Shown: in pieces, positions 42,478 through 50,529 of the stretch
How positions within the stretch are numbered: position 1 is the first letter of the stretch
Layout: every line of letters starts with the position of its first letter
Assembly (NCBI RefSeq): GCF_029637605.1
Contig: NZ_CP121261.1
Coordinates: forward strand, 3,100,001-3,164,000
From: Achromobacter spanius
GTDB taxonomy: Bacteria > Pseudomonadota > Gammaproteobacteria > Burkholderiales > Burkholderiaceae_B
Direction of reading: 5' to 3'
Length of the DNA: 64,000 nucleotides
The notes under the pieces: generated by a model
What the model was told of the DNA's origin: nothing
Database searches by the model: none
What the model saw: only the letters and a program-made list of their open reading frames with translations
Program-made: the position numbers and the translations under genes

Positions 42478-43629
42478 TCAGGCAAGCCCCACCGTGACCC
42501 AATAGCGGGTGTATTGCCGCACGCGCAGGGGCAGCACCTCTTGCAGCATGGCCAGCACCTTGTCGCTGTCGGCCAAGGGGAATGCCCCCACCACGCGCAA
42601 TGCGCCCGCCTCGTCCGAACAGCTCAGCCGGCCGGGCCGATAGCGTGCCAGTTCTTGCAGAAATGCGGCCAGCGGCATCTCGTTGGCAATCAGCATGCCG
42701 TTGATCCAGGCGGATGTGGCCGGTTCCAGCCCCTGCAACGCAAAGCCGCCCGTCGCCGACACCACCGCCTGTTCCCCCGCATGCACGCGCCGGGGCGTAT
42801 CCGCTGCGTCCAGGCCGCGCACGTCCACCGCGCCTTCCAGCACCGCCACGCGTACAACCGCGCTGCCTCCGTGACCGTCGCCCAGATCACGCACCAGAAA
42901 CCGCGTGCCCACCGGCGTCAGGATGCCGCTGCGCGTGCGCACCGTGAACGGCCGGCCTTGCGGGTCTTGCGCGGTCGTCACCAGGATCTCGCCTTCCAGC
43001 AGCACCACTTCGCGTTGGCTATTGGAGTAGCGCAGGTCCACGGCGCTGGCGGTGTTCAGTTCCAGCCGCGTGCCGTCCGGCAAAGTCAGCGCGCGCCGTT
43101 CGCCGGTGCCGGTACGCAGGTCGGCGGCCAGGCGCACAATGGCGCCGCGTTCACCCACCGCCCACGCACCCAGGCCCAGGGCCACGGCCGACACCATCCA
43201 GCGCATTGCGTTGCGGCGCGACTGGATCAGCGGCGCCTGCCGCAGCGTGCGGGCGGCCACGTCGTGGCCCGCTTCGGCCACGCCCAGGTCTACGTCGCGC
43301 GTCAAGGCCACCAGCCGCATCCAGGCCAGTTCATGCTCGGGCTGGGCCTGCCGCCACTGTTCGAAGCGCAGACGGTCATCATCGCTGGCGCCCTCGCGCA
43401 GCCGCGCCCACCAGTCAGCGGCCTGACGCACGATCCTGGGATCGATACGGCCCGCTTCCGGCGCATGCGGCCGCAGCAGCTTGGGGGTGTCCGGGGATCC
43501 TGGGGTTGGGTGGGGGGTTGAGTGGGGGATTGCGTTTGGAGTTGCGTGTGGGGCTGCGCTCGGGGTTGCGCTTGGGATTGCGCGCAGGTTTGCGCGCGGG
43601 GTTACGCCTGCATTTGCGCTTTGGTTCAC
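42478..43629 (-). CDS. FecR family regulator with proline-rich N-terminal repeat
   Basis: The 383-aa protein carries the FecR layout: an anti-sigma segment (RIVRQAADWWARLREGASDDDRLRFEQWRQAQ), one membrane helix (about residues 140-155), a periplasmic FecR domain (GERRALTLPDGTRLELNTASAVDLRYS) and a C-terminal signal-receiving region. It has an added N-terminal extension of about 60 residues formed by A-x-P-x tetrapeptide repeats (residues 5-44), absent from its module 1 homologue. It starts 7 bp after the sigma gene ends. Confidence 0.92.
   Translation of the reverse strand: MNQSANAGVTPRANLRAIPSATPSAAPHATPNAIPHSTPHPTPGSPDTPKLLRPHAPEAGRIDPRIVRQAADWWARLREGASDDDRLRFEQWRQAQPEHELAWMRLVALTRDVDLGVAEAGHDVAARTLRQAPLIQSRRNAMRWMVSAVALGLGAWAVGERGAIVRLAADLRTGTGERRALTLPDGTRLELNTASAVDLRYSNSQREVVLLEGEILVTTAQDPQGRPFTVRTRSGILTPVGTRFLVRDLGDGHGGSAVVRVAVLEGAVDVRGLDAADTPRRVHAGEQAVVSATGGFALQGLEPATSAWINGMLIANEMPLAAFLQELARYRPGRLSCSDEAGALRVVGAFPLADSDKVLAMLQEVLPLRVRQYTRYWVTVGLA
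43501..43584. repeat. Seven 12-bp tandem repeats encoding FecR tetrapeptides
   Basis: The minus strand encodes RAIP, SATP, SAAP, HATP, NAIP, HSTP and HPTP in a row, each from 12 bp; three looser tetrads precede them. The DNA units are degenerate (for example GGGGTTGCGCTT, GGGATTGCGCGC). Confidence 0.8.
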
Positions 43630-43636
43630 GGCTTGT

Positions 43637-44146
43637 TCACCCGTACACCGCCGTGTAGCAATGCACCAACGCGCGCGCCAGCGACTTCTGCACCGCGTTG
43701 GCCGTCAGGCCCAACTGCTGGGCTATGTCGGCGTAGGACATACCCTCCAACTGCGCCATCAGGAAAATGCGGCGGCTGGTCATGGGCAGCGTGTCCAGCA
43801 GTTCGCAGATTTGCTCCAGCGCTTCCAGGATCAAGGCGCGCGATTCCACCGAGGGCTCCACCGCCACCGGCTGCAAGGCCAGCGATTCCACATAGGCCGT
43901 CTCGATCGCCGCGCGCCGGGCGCGGCCAATCAACAGGCGCGTGGCGATGGTCCGCAAGTAGGCGCGCGGTTCACCCAGCGGTTCCCGCACATTGGCGCGA
44001 ATCAGCCGTTCAAAAGTGTCGTGCGCCACATCCGCCGCATCGGACGCATTGCCCAGCTTGCGCAGCAGCACGCCGCGCAACCACTGGTGGTGCGCCTGAT
44101 AGACGGATTGCACTTCGGCATGAGGAGCGAAGGATGAGGATGGCAT
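43637..44146 (-). CDS. FecI-like ECF sigma factor
   Basis: 169 aa from ATG 44146. Sigma region 2 is VYQAHHQWLRGVLLRKLGNASDAADVAHDTFERLI and region 4 is LPMTSRRIFLMAQLEGMSYADIAQQLGLTANAVQKSLARAL, both close to the module 1 sigma factor. It would direct transcription of the receptor gene in module 2. A Fur box at 44184-44202 sits 38 bp upstream of the start, so the module is probably iron-repressed. Upstream lies the 226-bp repeat block. Confidence 0.9.
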   Translation of the reverse strand: MPSSSFAPHAEVQSVYQAHHQWLRGVLLRKLGNASDAADVAHDTFERLIRANVREPLGEPRAYLRTIATRLLIGRARRAAIETAYVESLALQPVAVEPSVESRALILEALEQICELLDTLPMTSRRIFLMAQLEGMSYADIAQQLGLTANAVQKSLARALVHCYTAVYG

Positions 44147-44183
44147 GGCGGCGCCCCGGCGTCACCGCCAGAATCCCAAACAA

Positions 44184-44202
44184 AATGAAAATGATTCGCA
44201 AT
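44184..44202 (-). promoter_or_regulatory. Candidate Fur box of FecI module 2
   Basis: AATGAAAATGATTCGCAAT (plus strand) fits the 19-bp Fur consensus at 16 of 19 positions by eye. It lies in an AT-rich stretch just upstream of the sigma gene. Confidence 0.7.
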
Positions 44203-44260
44203 TATAAATATCTTTGGATCGTTTTCAAGAAGGGAAATCCGGGCGTTGCGCGGGCGTGGC

Positions 44261-45181
44261 GGAATGATCGTGCCGGTGGTCGGCCGTCTGGCGAAATGTA
44301 GGATGGGTGCAGCGCGGGTTGGCGTAGGCAAGAAGACGGCGCCGGCCGCGCGGAACCCATCACGCGCGTTGGGGCGGATCCCGTTAAGAATTCGGCGTTG
44401 CTTGATGGGTTTGCGCGTTGTGCGATTTCTTTCTTTTTTAGACAGTCTCGCGCTACACCCATCCTACGATCGTGCCTGCAATCGACGGAATGATCGTGCC
44501 GGCGGTCGGCCGTATGGCGGAATGTAGGATGGGTGCAGCGCGGATTGGCGTTGGCAAGAAGATTGCGCCGATCGCGCGGAACCCATCACGCGCGTTGGGG
44601 CGGATCCCGTTAAGAATTCGGCGTTGCTTGATGGGTTTGCGCGTTGTGCGGTTTCTTTCTTTTTTAGACAGTCTCGCGCTACACCCATCCTACGATCGTG
44701 CCTGCAATCGACGGAATGATCGTGCCGGCGGTCGGCCGTATGGCGGAATGTAGGATGGGTGCAGCGCGGATTGGCGTTGGCAAGAAGATTGCGCCGATCG
44801 CGCGGAACCCATCACGCGCGTTGGGGCGGATCCCGTTAAGAATTCGGCGTTGCTTGATGGGTTTGCGCGTTGTGCGGTTTCTTTCTTTTTTAGACAGTCT
44901 CGCGCTACACCCATCCTACGATCGTGCCTGCAATCGACGGAATGATCGTGCCGGCGGTCGGCCGTATGGCGGAATGTAGGATGGGTGCAGCGCGGATTGG
45001 CGTTGGCAAGAAGATTGCGCCGATCGCGCGGAACCCATCGCGCGCGTTGGGGCGGATCCCGTTAAGAATTCGTCGTTGCTTGATGGGTTTGCGCGTTGTG
45101 CGATTTCTTTCTTTTTTAGACAGTCTCGCGCTACACCCATCCTACGATCGTGCCTGCAATCGACGGAATGATCGTGCCGGC
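44261..45181. repeat. Four 226-bp tandem repeats with nested inverted repeats
   Basis: Units start at 44261, 44487, 44713 and 44939, each exactly 226 bp, followed by 17 bp of a fifth. Units 2 and 3 look identical; unit 4 has three changes and unit 1 is the most diverged. Each unit has a large inverted repeat: GTAGGATGGGTG(C)AGCGCG near the left (44523-44542 in unit 2) and its complement near the right (44675-44694), and inside it AACCCATCA/TGATGGGTT arms (44580-44588, 44629-44637). GTAGGATGGGT...ACCCATC elements are known intergenic repeats in many proteobacteria. Open frames inside are repeat artefacts with no recognisable protein. This block is the only long gene-free stretch (44203-45205). 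Confidence 0.92.
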
Positions 45182-45205
45182 ACACGGCGGCGCCCCACGG
45201 TCCAG

Positions 45206-45448
45206 CTAGTAATCCATCGGGATATGGGCCTGCGCCGCGCGTATTTCCTGAATGTGGCGTTCGGCCTCTTCCCGCTCGGCCGCCGGCGGCAAGGGCCGCC
45301 AGCTCACCATGTTGCCGGGCGTCTTCACCGGCATCCAGCCCAGCACGCTGTATAGCGTGATGGCGGTACGTCCCGTATCAAAGCGTGTTTCGTAGTAGCC
45401 CTGCCGGTCCGGCGCGGTATCACCGGACGTCCAATCCAACTGCGACAT
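45206..45448 (-). CDS. Small protein of unknown function
   Basis: This 80-aa acidic protein starts at ATG 45448 with a strong AAAGGAG about 8 nt upstream. It has no signal peptide. The N-terminal 50 residues are Trp/Tyr-rich (SGDTAPDRQGYYETRFDTG, VLGWMPVKTPGNMVSWRPLP), then a charged helix (AAEREEAERHIQEIRAAQA). The W..PV...P...WRPLP pattern recalls short DUF551-like or phage-borne proteins, but I cannot name the family. It borders the repeat block on its 3' side. Confidence 0.6.
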   Translation of the reverse strand: MSQLDWTSGDTAPDRQGYYETRFDTGRTAITLYSVLGWMPVKTPGNMVSWRPLPPAAEREEAERHIQEIRAAQAHIPMDY

Positions 45449-45609
45449 CCACGTCTCCTTTGCTGAAGCGGTTTGGCAAGCGCGTCGGCCCGGTACTGGC
45501 CCGACGCCGCTTCATCGTAAAGCGTGCCGCGTGCGCCCATGGGGCCACCTTGCGCCCCCTTTGCAATTCTTGACAGAGGGATATCCCTAGGATTAGGCCA
45601 GGTACACGC

Positions 45610-46512
45610 TCATTTAATGCCAATGAACGGCAGAGCCGCGCCGGGCACCTGCGTGGCCGGCAGCACGCCGTCCCATTTCTCGACGGCGTTCAGGCTCACC
45701 AGGTTGGTGTTGGCGGCCAAGGCTTCGGCCTTGGCGCGAATCGACGCGGCCTCGGCGTCGCCGCGCATGCGGATGCCGTCGGCCTCTGCCGTGAATTGCT
45801 GGCGGCGCGCATCGGCCTCGGCGCGGGCTTTGACCACCTGGATCTCGGCGTTGATCATGGCCGTTTCTTTCTGCTGGCGCGTGGTCTCGATCTGCACCTG
45901 GGCCAGCATGCGCTGTTCGATGGAATGCTCGTAAGCCTGCGAGAAACCCACTTCTTCGATCTGCACACCCACCACCTGCACCGGCGCGCCTTCCATCGTC
46001 TTGAGCACGGCAGAATTCACATCCAGGCCCAGTTTCTGGCGTTCCTGAATGGCGCGCACGGCGGTGTACTGGCCAAACACATTCTTCACGGCGTCGGGCG
46101 TCTTGCGTTCCAGCACGCGCATTTGCAGATTGTCGATGGTGCCGTATTCCGAATAGAGCTCGGCCACGTGCTCGGGCGGCACGCGGTAGGTGACGGACAC
46201 GCGCAGTTGCGCCGGCTGCTGGTCGTAGCTATAGGCTTCCAGCTTCTCGAACACGAACGTGTGGTCGCGCACCGACACCATCATCACGTTGTCGATGAAT
46301 GGCGTCTTGAAATCCAGCCCAGGTTCCGACACGCGCACCAGCTTGCCGTTGCGCAGCACCACGCCGCGCTCGCCCTGGTCCACCTGGAACCACGACCCGA
46401 AAGCGATGAAAAGGATCAGCAGAAAAAGAATGCCGGTAATGATGGCGACCTTGATGTTGCGCGGCTTGACCGCGCCGATCGTCTTGACCATCTGAATATC
46501 TGTCGGCTTCAC
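45610..46512 (-). CDS. SPFH/prohibitin family membrane protein
   Basis: 300 aa from GTG 46512, which overlaps the stop of the upstream 38-aa gene (GTGA). One N-terminal membrane helix (about residues 22-42, VAIITGILFLLILFIAFGSWF) precedes a prohibitin/HflC-like SPFH domain (VDQGERGVVLRNGKLVRVSEPGLDFKTPFID) and a long Ala/Glu-rich coiled coil (about 205-275). Such proteins form membrane-associated ring scaffolds that organise proteases or lipids. It is not next to hflK/hflX, so it is probably a separate prohibitin-like paralogue. Confidence 0.9.
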   Translation of the reverse strand: MKPTDIQMVKTIGAVKPRNIKVAIITGILFLLILFIAFGSWFQVDQGERGVVLRNGKLVRVSEPGLDFKTPFIDNVMMVSVRDHTFVFEKLEAYSYDQQPAQLRVSVTYRVPPEHVAELYSEYGTIDNLQMRVLERKTPDAVKNVFGQYTAVRAIQERQKLGLDVNSAVLKTMEGAPVQVVGVQIEEVGFSQAYEHSIEQRMLAQVQIETTRQQKETAMINAEIQVVKARAEADARRQQFTAEADGIRMRGDAEAASIRAKAEALAANTNLVSLNAVEKWDGVLPATQVPGAALPFIGIK

Positions 46513-46625
46513 TTCGAGTCCCTTTCTGATTTTGAACGTTTACGGTCCGAGAGCACGGCCGCGATGCCGCGAGCGAGCAAATAAGCGACCACGGCCGCTC
46601 CCACCAAGATCAGGAAATACCTCAT
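46509..46625 (-). CDS. 38-aa single-pass membrane protein coupled to the SPFH gene
   Basis: A short frame from ATG 46625 to TGA 46509 encodes MRYFLILVGAAVVAYLLARG then a charged tail (DRKRSKSERDSK). One N-terminal membrane helix of about 20 residues and a strongly basic/charged cytoplasmic tail. A GGGGGGA lies 7 nt upstream. Its stop overlaps the GTG start of the SPFH gene by GTGA, the pattern of translational coupling, which supports its reality. I do not know the family. Confidence 0.6.
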   Translation of the reverse strand: MRYFLILVGAAVVAYLLARGIAAVLSDRKRSKSERDSK

Positions 46626-46894
46626 CGCACGTCCCCCCGGGGAAAGAAGCACCGGATTCTAGCCGGTGAAAGGGACGGATTAAGCATCCAATGCACCCGC
46701 AATGTTGCTAGACATTTCTGGACGTTGCAGGCCTTCAAATTGGAGTGGTGACACCCGTTTGAAGCCGCTGCGCGACCCCACTCGCACGCTTGCTCGCATC
46801 ACGCCGCAGACTGTTACGCCATCGGCTTTGGGCCATCTGCTACCGTGAAGTTTCGCCCCCGCCGGCCGCGTCCGGCGCCAAAGATGGAGACCGA

Positions 46895-47959
46895 ATGCCA
46901 CGTCCTTCCGAGTCCACCCCCTTGATTGGCGTGATCCCCCCCTACGTGCTGGACCGTTTGGCGCAACACAGCGACGCGCGTGTCAGCATGCCCGCCGTCA
47001 AGACCTTGATCATTGATCAGCAACAACGGGGCTTGCGCGAAATGTCGGCGCAACCCTCGCGTGCCACGGTGGCGCCATCCGCCACGCGCTCGCCGCCCGG
47101 CGTGCCGGAACGCGCGGTGCACGACGCGCAAAACACCACCACCCTGCCCGGCACGCTGGTGCGCGCCGAAGGCCGCCCGGCCAGCGGTGACGTGGCGGTG
47201 GACGAAGCCTATGCACACCTGGGCGCCACCTACAAACTGTTTTGGGACGTCTACAAACGCCATTCCATCGACGGCCACGGCCTGCCGCTGGTGGGCACCG
47301 TGCACTACGGCGACGACTACGACAACGCCTTCTGGAACGGCGCGCAGATGGTGTTTGGGGATGGCGACGGCGAAATCTTCAACCGCTTCACCGTTGCCGT
47401 CGACATCATCGGCCACGAACTCACGCACGGCGTGATCGACTCCGAAGCCGCTTTGCTCTATCAAGGCCAGTCCGGCGCCTTGAACGAATCGCTATGCGAC
47501 GTGTTTGGCGCGCTGGTCAAGCAGTACGCGCTGGGTCAGAACGCACGGCAAGCCGATTGGCTGGTGGGCGCGGGGCTGTTCACCGAGAAGGTCAATGCGC
47601 GCGCGCTGCGGTCCATGTCGGAACCCGGCAGCGCCTACGACGACCCGGTGCTGGGCAAAGACCCGCAGCCCGCCCACATGCGCGACTACGTTGATACCCC
47701 ACGCGACAACGGCGGCGTGCACATCAATTCCGGCATTCCGAACCGCGCGTTTTTCCTGGCGGCCACGACGCTGGATGGGCCGGCCTGGAAAGGCGCCGGG
47801 CGCGTCTGGTACGACACGCTGTGCGACAAGCGCCTGCGCCACGACGCCGACTTCAAGGCCTTCGCCACCCTCACGTCAACGGTAGCCGCCGAACGCCACG
47901 ACGCGGACGTGCAAACCGCCGTGGCACAAGCCTGGGCCGCCGTAGGAGTCCTGCCATGA
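46895..47959 (+). CDS. Protealysin-like M4 metallopeptidase
   Basis: 354 aa from ATG 46895; upstream in-frame codons are rejected. It has the M4 zinc motif VDIIGHELTHG (HExxH) and the third ligand in GALNESLCDVFG, then the thermolysin-type His in DNGGVHINSGIPNRAFF. There is no signal peptide and no long propeptide; instead a short N-terminal precursor with the IGVIPPYVLDRLAQHSD box of protealysin-type enzymes. These act in or are released from the cytosol and cleave actin in Serratia. The next gene, its likely inhibitor, overlaps by 4 nt. Confidence 0.92.
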   Translation: MPRPSESTPLIGVIPPYVLDRLAQHSDARVSMPAVKTLIIDQQQRGLREMSAQPSRATVAPSATRSPPGVPERAVHDAQNTTTLPGTLVRAEGRPASGDVAVDEAYAHLGATYKLFWDVYKRHSIDGHGLPLVGTVHYGDDYDNAFWNGAQMVFGDGDGEIFNRFTVAVDIIGHELTHGVIDSEAALLYQGQSGALNESLCDVFGALVKQYALGQNARQADWLVGAGLFTEKVNARALRSMSEPGSAYDDPVLGKDPQPAHMRDYVDTPRDNGGVHINSGIPNRAFFLAATTLDGPAWKGAGRVWYDTLCDKRLRHDADFKAFATLTSTVAAERHDADVQTAVAQAWAAVGVLP

Positions 47960-48288
47960 TCGAACTGCCTCCCCTGGATCTGGTGCTGCTGGTGCGGCTG
48001 ACCCGCGAAGGTGGCGTGGCCTACCTGCCCGCGCTGACACAACCGCGCAGCATCAACCTGGCCACCTGCGCCCCCGAGGTGCGCCAGGAAGTCGGCAACG
48101 CGCTGCAACGCGCGGCGCCGCGCGCGGTGGCGGACTGCGCCCAAGCGGGCGGCGACCAACGCTACTTCCACGTCGAAATCGTGCTGGACCGCGACGAGCA
48201 AAGCGCCATCAGTTTCGACGTACCTGAAGCCGACGCGCCGGACACGCTGATGCAGCTATGGAAGGCGCACGCCGCGCCCCTAAGCTGA
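47956..48288 (+). CDS. Emfourin-type protealysin inhibitor
   Basis: 110 aa from ATG 47956, which overlaps the protease stop (ATGA), so the two are translationally coupled. The N-terminal strand LVLLVRLTREGGVAYLP, central helix EVRQEVGNALQRAA and the YFHVEIVLDRDEQSAISFDV sheet, ending LMQLWKAH, fit the small protein family that includes emfourin, the proteinaceous inhibitor encoded after protealysin in Serratia. It is cytosolic, no signal peptide. It is likely to hold the protease inactive in the producing cell. The assignment rests on fold pattern and operon position. Confidence 0.75.
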   Translation: MIELPPLDLVLLVRLTREGGVAYLPALTQPRSINLATCAPEVRQEVGNALQRAAPRAVADCAQAGGDQRYFHVEIVLDRDEQSAISFDVPEADAPDTLMQLWKAHAAPLS

Positions 48289-48331
48289 GGGTTGGGCCAC
48301 CTGCCGCACAGCGCCCCGTTGCGTCCGCCGG

Positions 48332-49564
48332 CTAACGCGCCGTGGACACCGGCTGCGGCGTCGACGCTCGCGGCCCGCCGATCTGGATGGCGCGGCCCGC
48401 ATACAGGCCGATGACCGCCATCGCCATGCACAAGGCCGCGCACAGCCCAAGTGCCACGCTCCATCCGCCCAGGCGGTCATGCAGCGCCCCCATCAAGGCG
48501 GGGCCGCTGGCGGCGAACAGATAGCCTACGCACTGCGCCATGCCCGACAAGGCCGCCGCCTGCTGCGCGTGGCGCGCACGCAGGCCCACAAAGGCCAACC
48601 CCAAAATGATGCCGCCACCCGTGCCCAACCCCAACAACACGATCCACGCCGTTGCCCAACCCGGCACGGCGATCAGGCCCACGAACGCCACCAAGGACGA
48701 CGCGGCCGCGCAGAACGCCGCGCCGCGCTGGTCTTTCAGCCGACGCACCACCGGCGCCAGGAACAAGGCGGGGCCCGCGGACATCAGTTGCAGCAGTCCA
48801 TGCAGCGAACCGGCGCGCTCGGCTGAATAGCCGGCGTCGCGCAAAATAGCGGGCAGCCAACTGACGCCCACATAGAACACAAAAGAGTTGATGCCCAGGT
48901 ACAAGGTCACCTGCCAGGCCAGCGGCGAATGCCACAGGCGGCCGCCGTGCGGCGCGTGCGCGGTGGTGGAGGCCGGCGGCGTGTGGTGCGTCAACTGCGG
49001 CAGCCAAAGCAGCATGCTGGCCAACGGCAAAATCAACAGGCACAGCGTGGAAAAGCGCCAACCGTCCACGGACAGCCCCGCCAACGGAATCGCAACAGCC
49101 GACGCCGCGCCCGCCGCGATGCTCATCGTCAACACATAGGCCGAGGTCAGACCGGCAACGCGCTGCGGAAAGTCGCGTTTGAGCAGGCTGGGCAGCAGCA
49201 CATTGCCGATGGCAATGCCAGACCCGATGATGACCGTGCCCACATACAGCCCCCCGGCCGCCCCCTGTACACGCACCACGATGCCGATCGCAATCAGCAC
49301 CATGGCGCCGAACAGCGTGCGTTCCAGCCCATGGCGGCGCGCCAGGCCCGCCGCAAACAGCGACACCACCGCGAACGCCAACAAGGGCAAGGTGATCAGC
49401 ATGCCGGCCGCCGTGGACGTCAGGCCCAGTTGTTCGCGGATCATGCCGATCAGCGGCGGCACGCCCGTGATTGGCGCGCGCAATGCCATGGCAATGCAGA
49501 GGATGCCCAGGATGAGCCACACCGGACGACTGCCGGAACGAAGAGAGGCGGGAATTCGATTCAT
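48332..49564 (-). CDS. MFS transporter, CynX/NimT family
   Basis: The 410-aa protein has 12 membrane helices, starting LILGILCIAMALRAPITGVPPLIGMIREQLGLTSTAAGMLITLPL, the signature of the CynX/NimT subfamily (cyanate and 2-nitroimidazole transporters). It probably exports a small organic or aromatic compound through proton antiport. It is divergent from an AraC gene of the NimR type; in E. coli nimT and nimR have the same arrangement and NimR represses nimT. The similarity is to the pair as a whole, not proof of substrate. Confidence 0.88.
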   Translation of the reverse strand: MNRIPASLRSGSRPVWLILGILCIAMALRAPITGVPPLIGMIREQLGLTSTAAGMLITLPLLAFAVVSLFAAGLARRHGLERTLFGAMVLIAIGIVVRVQGAAGGLYVGTVIIGSGIAIGNVLLPSLLKRDFPQRVAGLTSAYVLTMSIAAGAASAVAIPLAGLSVDGWRFSTLCLLILPLASMLLWLPQLTHHTPPASTTAHAPHGGRLWHSPLAWQVTLYLGINSFVFYVGVSWLPAILRDAGYSAERAGSLHGLLQLMSAGPALFLAPVVRRLKDQRGAAFCAAASSLVAFVGLIAVPGWATAWIVLLGLGTGGGIILGLAFVGLRARHAQQAAALSGMAQCVGYLFAASGPALMGALHDRLGGWSVALGLCAALCMAMAVIGLYAGRAIQIGGPRASTPQPVSTAR

Positions 49565-49662
49565 GCCGCAAGCTTACGCAGGCGCGCCTTTACCGAATTT
49601 CGAGACAATGACAAACTATCCCGGAATTCTGCCAAACCACCTCACCACCCCTGCCCGCTTCC

Positions 49663-50508
49663 ATGCGCCCGCACCCTTTCCCGCCCACGCCCTTCGACCC
49701 CGACTCCAGCTCGCAGCCCGCCTTCGCGATGCCGGTGGACGCGGCGAATCGGGATAACGAATCGCCCACGCATCGCCACCACATGGGCCAGCTTGTGCTG
49801 GCGCTGCGTGGTGGCGTCACCTGCTCGGTGCCGCAAGGGCTATGGATGGTGCCGCCCCAATGCGGCGTATGGATTCCAGGCGGCGTGCCGCATAGCAACC
49901 GCGTCACCGCCAACGGCCGCGTCTACTTTCTGTTCGTCCCGTCCGCCGCCTCGGGCCTGCCGGACGAATGCTGCACGCTGGCGATCACGCCGCTGGTGCG
50001 CGAACTGATCGTGCACCTGGCCGCGCTGCCGGCGGCCGAGGTGCCGGCCAACGCCAACCGGCAACTGGCGGACGTGCTGATCGAACAACTGCGCCGCATG
50101 CCCACCGAACGCCTGCATCTGCCGCTATCCGACCACCCCCGGCTGCGTGAGATCGCCACCGCGCTGAATGCGGACCCCGCCGACCGCAGCACGGTAGCGC
50201 AATGGGGCAAGCGCGTTGCCATGAGCGAACGCACACTGGCGCGGCTGGTGCAGCAAGAGGTTGGCATGAGCTTTGGCCGCTGGCGCCAGCAACTGCACAT
50301 CATCGTGGCCTTGCAGCGCCTGTCGGCGGGCGTGTCCGTGCAGCGCACCGCCGAAGACCTGGGCTATGAATCCGTCAGCGCGTTCATCACCATGTTCAAG
50401 AAAACGCTGGGCAAAACCCCGGCCCGCTATTTCGCGGATAAGGCGCAGGAGCCTTTCGCGGACAAGTCGCAGCATCCGGCATCGCCGGGCGCGCCTGGTC
50501 CTGCCTAG
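49663..50508 (+). CDS. AraC family regulator, NimR-like
   Basis: The 281-aa protein has a cupin sensor (HRHHMGQLVLALRGGVTCSVPQGLWMVPPQCGVWIPGGVPHS) and a C-terminal AraC double HTH (TVAQWGKRVAMSERTLARLVQQEVGMSFGRWRQQLHIIVAL, LGYESVSAFITMFKKTLGKTPARYF). It is divergent from the CynX/NimT transporter across 98 bp, matching the NimR-NimT arrangement, so it is the likely repressor of the exporter. No palindromic operator was obvious in the short gap. Confidence 0.85.
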   Translation: MRPHPFPPTPFDPDSSSQPAFAMPVDAANRDNESPTHRHHMGQLVLALRGGVTCSVPQGLWMVPPQCGVWIPGGVPHSNRVTANGRVYFLFVPSAASGLPDECCTLAITPLVRELIVHLAALPAAEVPANANRQLADVLIEQLRRMPTERLHLPLSDHPRLREIATALNADPADRSTVAQWGKRVAMSERTLARLVQQEVGMSFGRWRQQLHIIVALQRLSAGVSVQRTAEDLGYESVSAFITMFKKTLGKTPARYFADKAQEPFADKSQHPASPGAPGPA

Positions 50509-50529
50509 GACCGACATCGCCCGACGCGC

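Noticed and set aside
44261..45181. Possible CRISPR array
   Set aside because: The units are 226 bp and contiguous with no unique spacers, and no cas genes are present.
44464..45185. Repeated 74- to 89-codon frames within the 226-bp repeats, on both strands
   Set aside because: They recur only because the DNA repeats, include the inverted-repeat arms and have no ribosome site or recognisable domain.
46650..46668. Inverted repeat CACCGG/CCGGTG in the SPFH-protease gap
   Set aside because: Short stem, no T-run in either direction, and it lies upstream of both divergent genes, so it is not a terminator.
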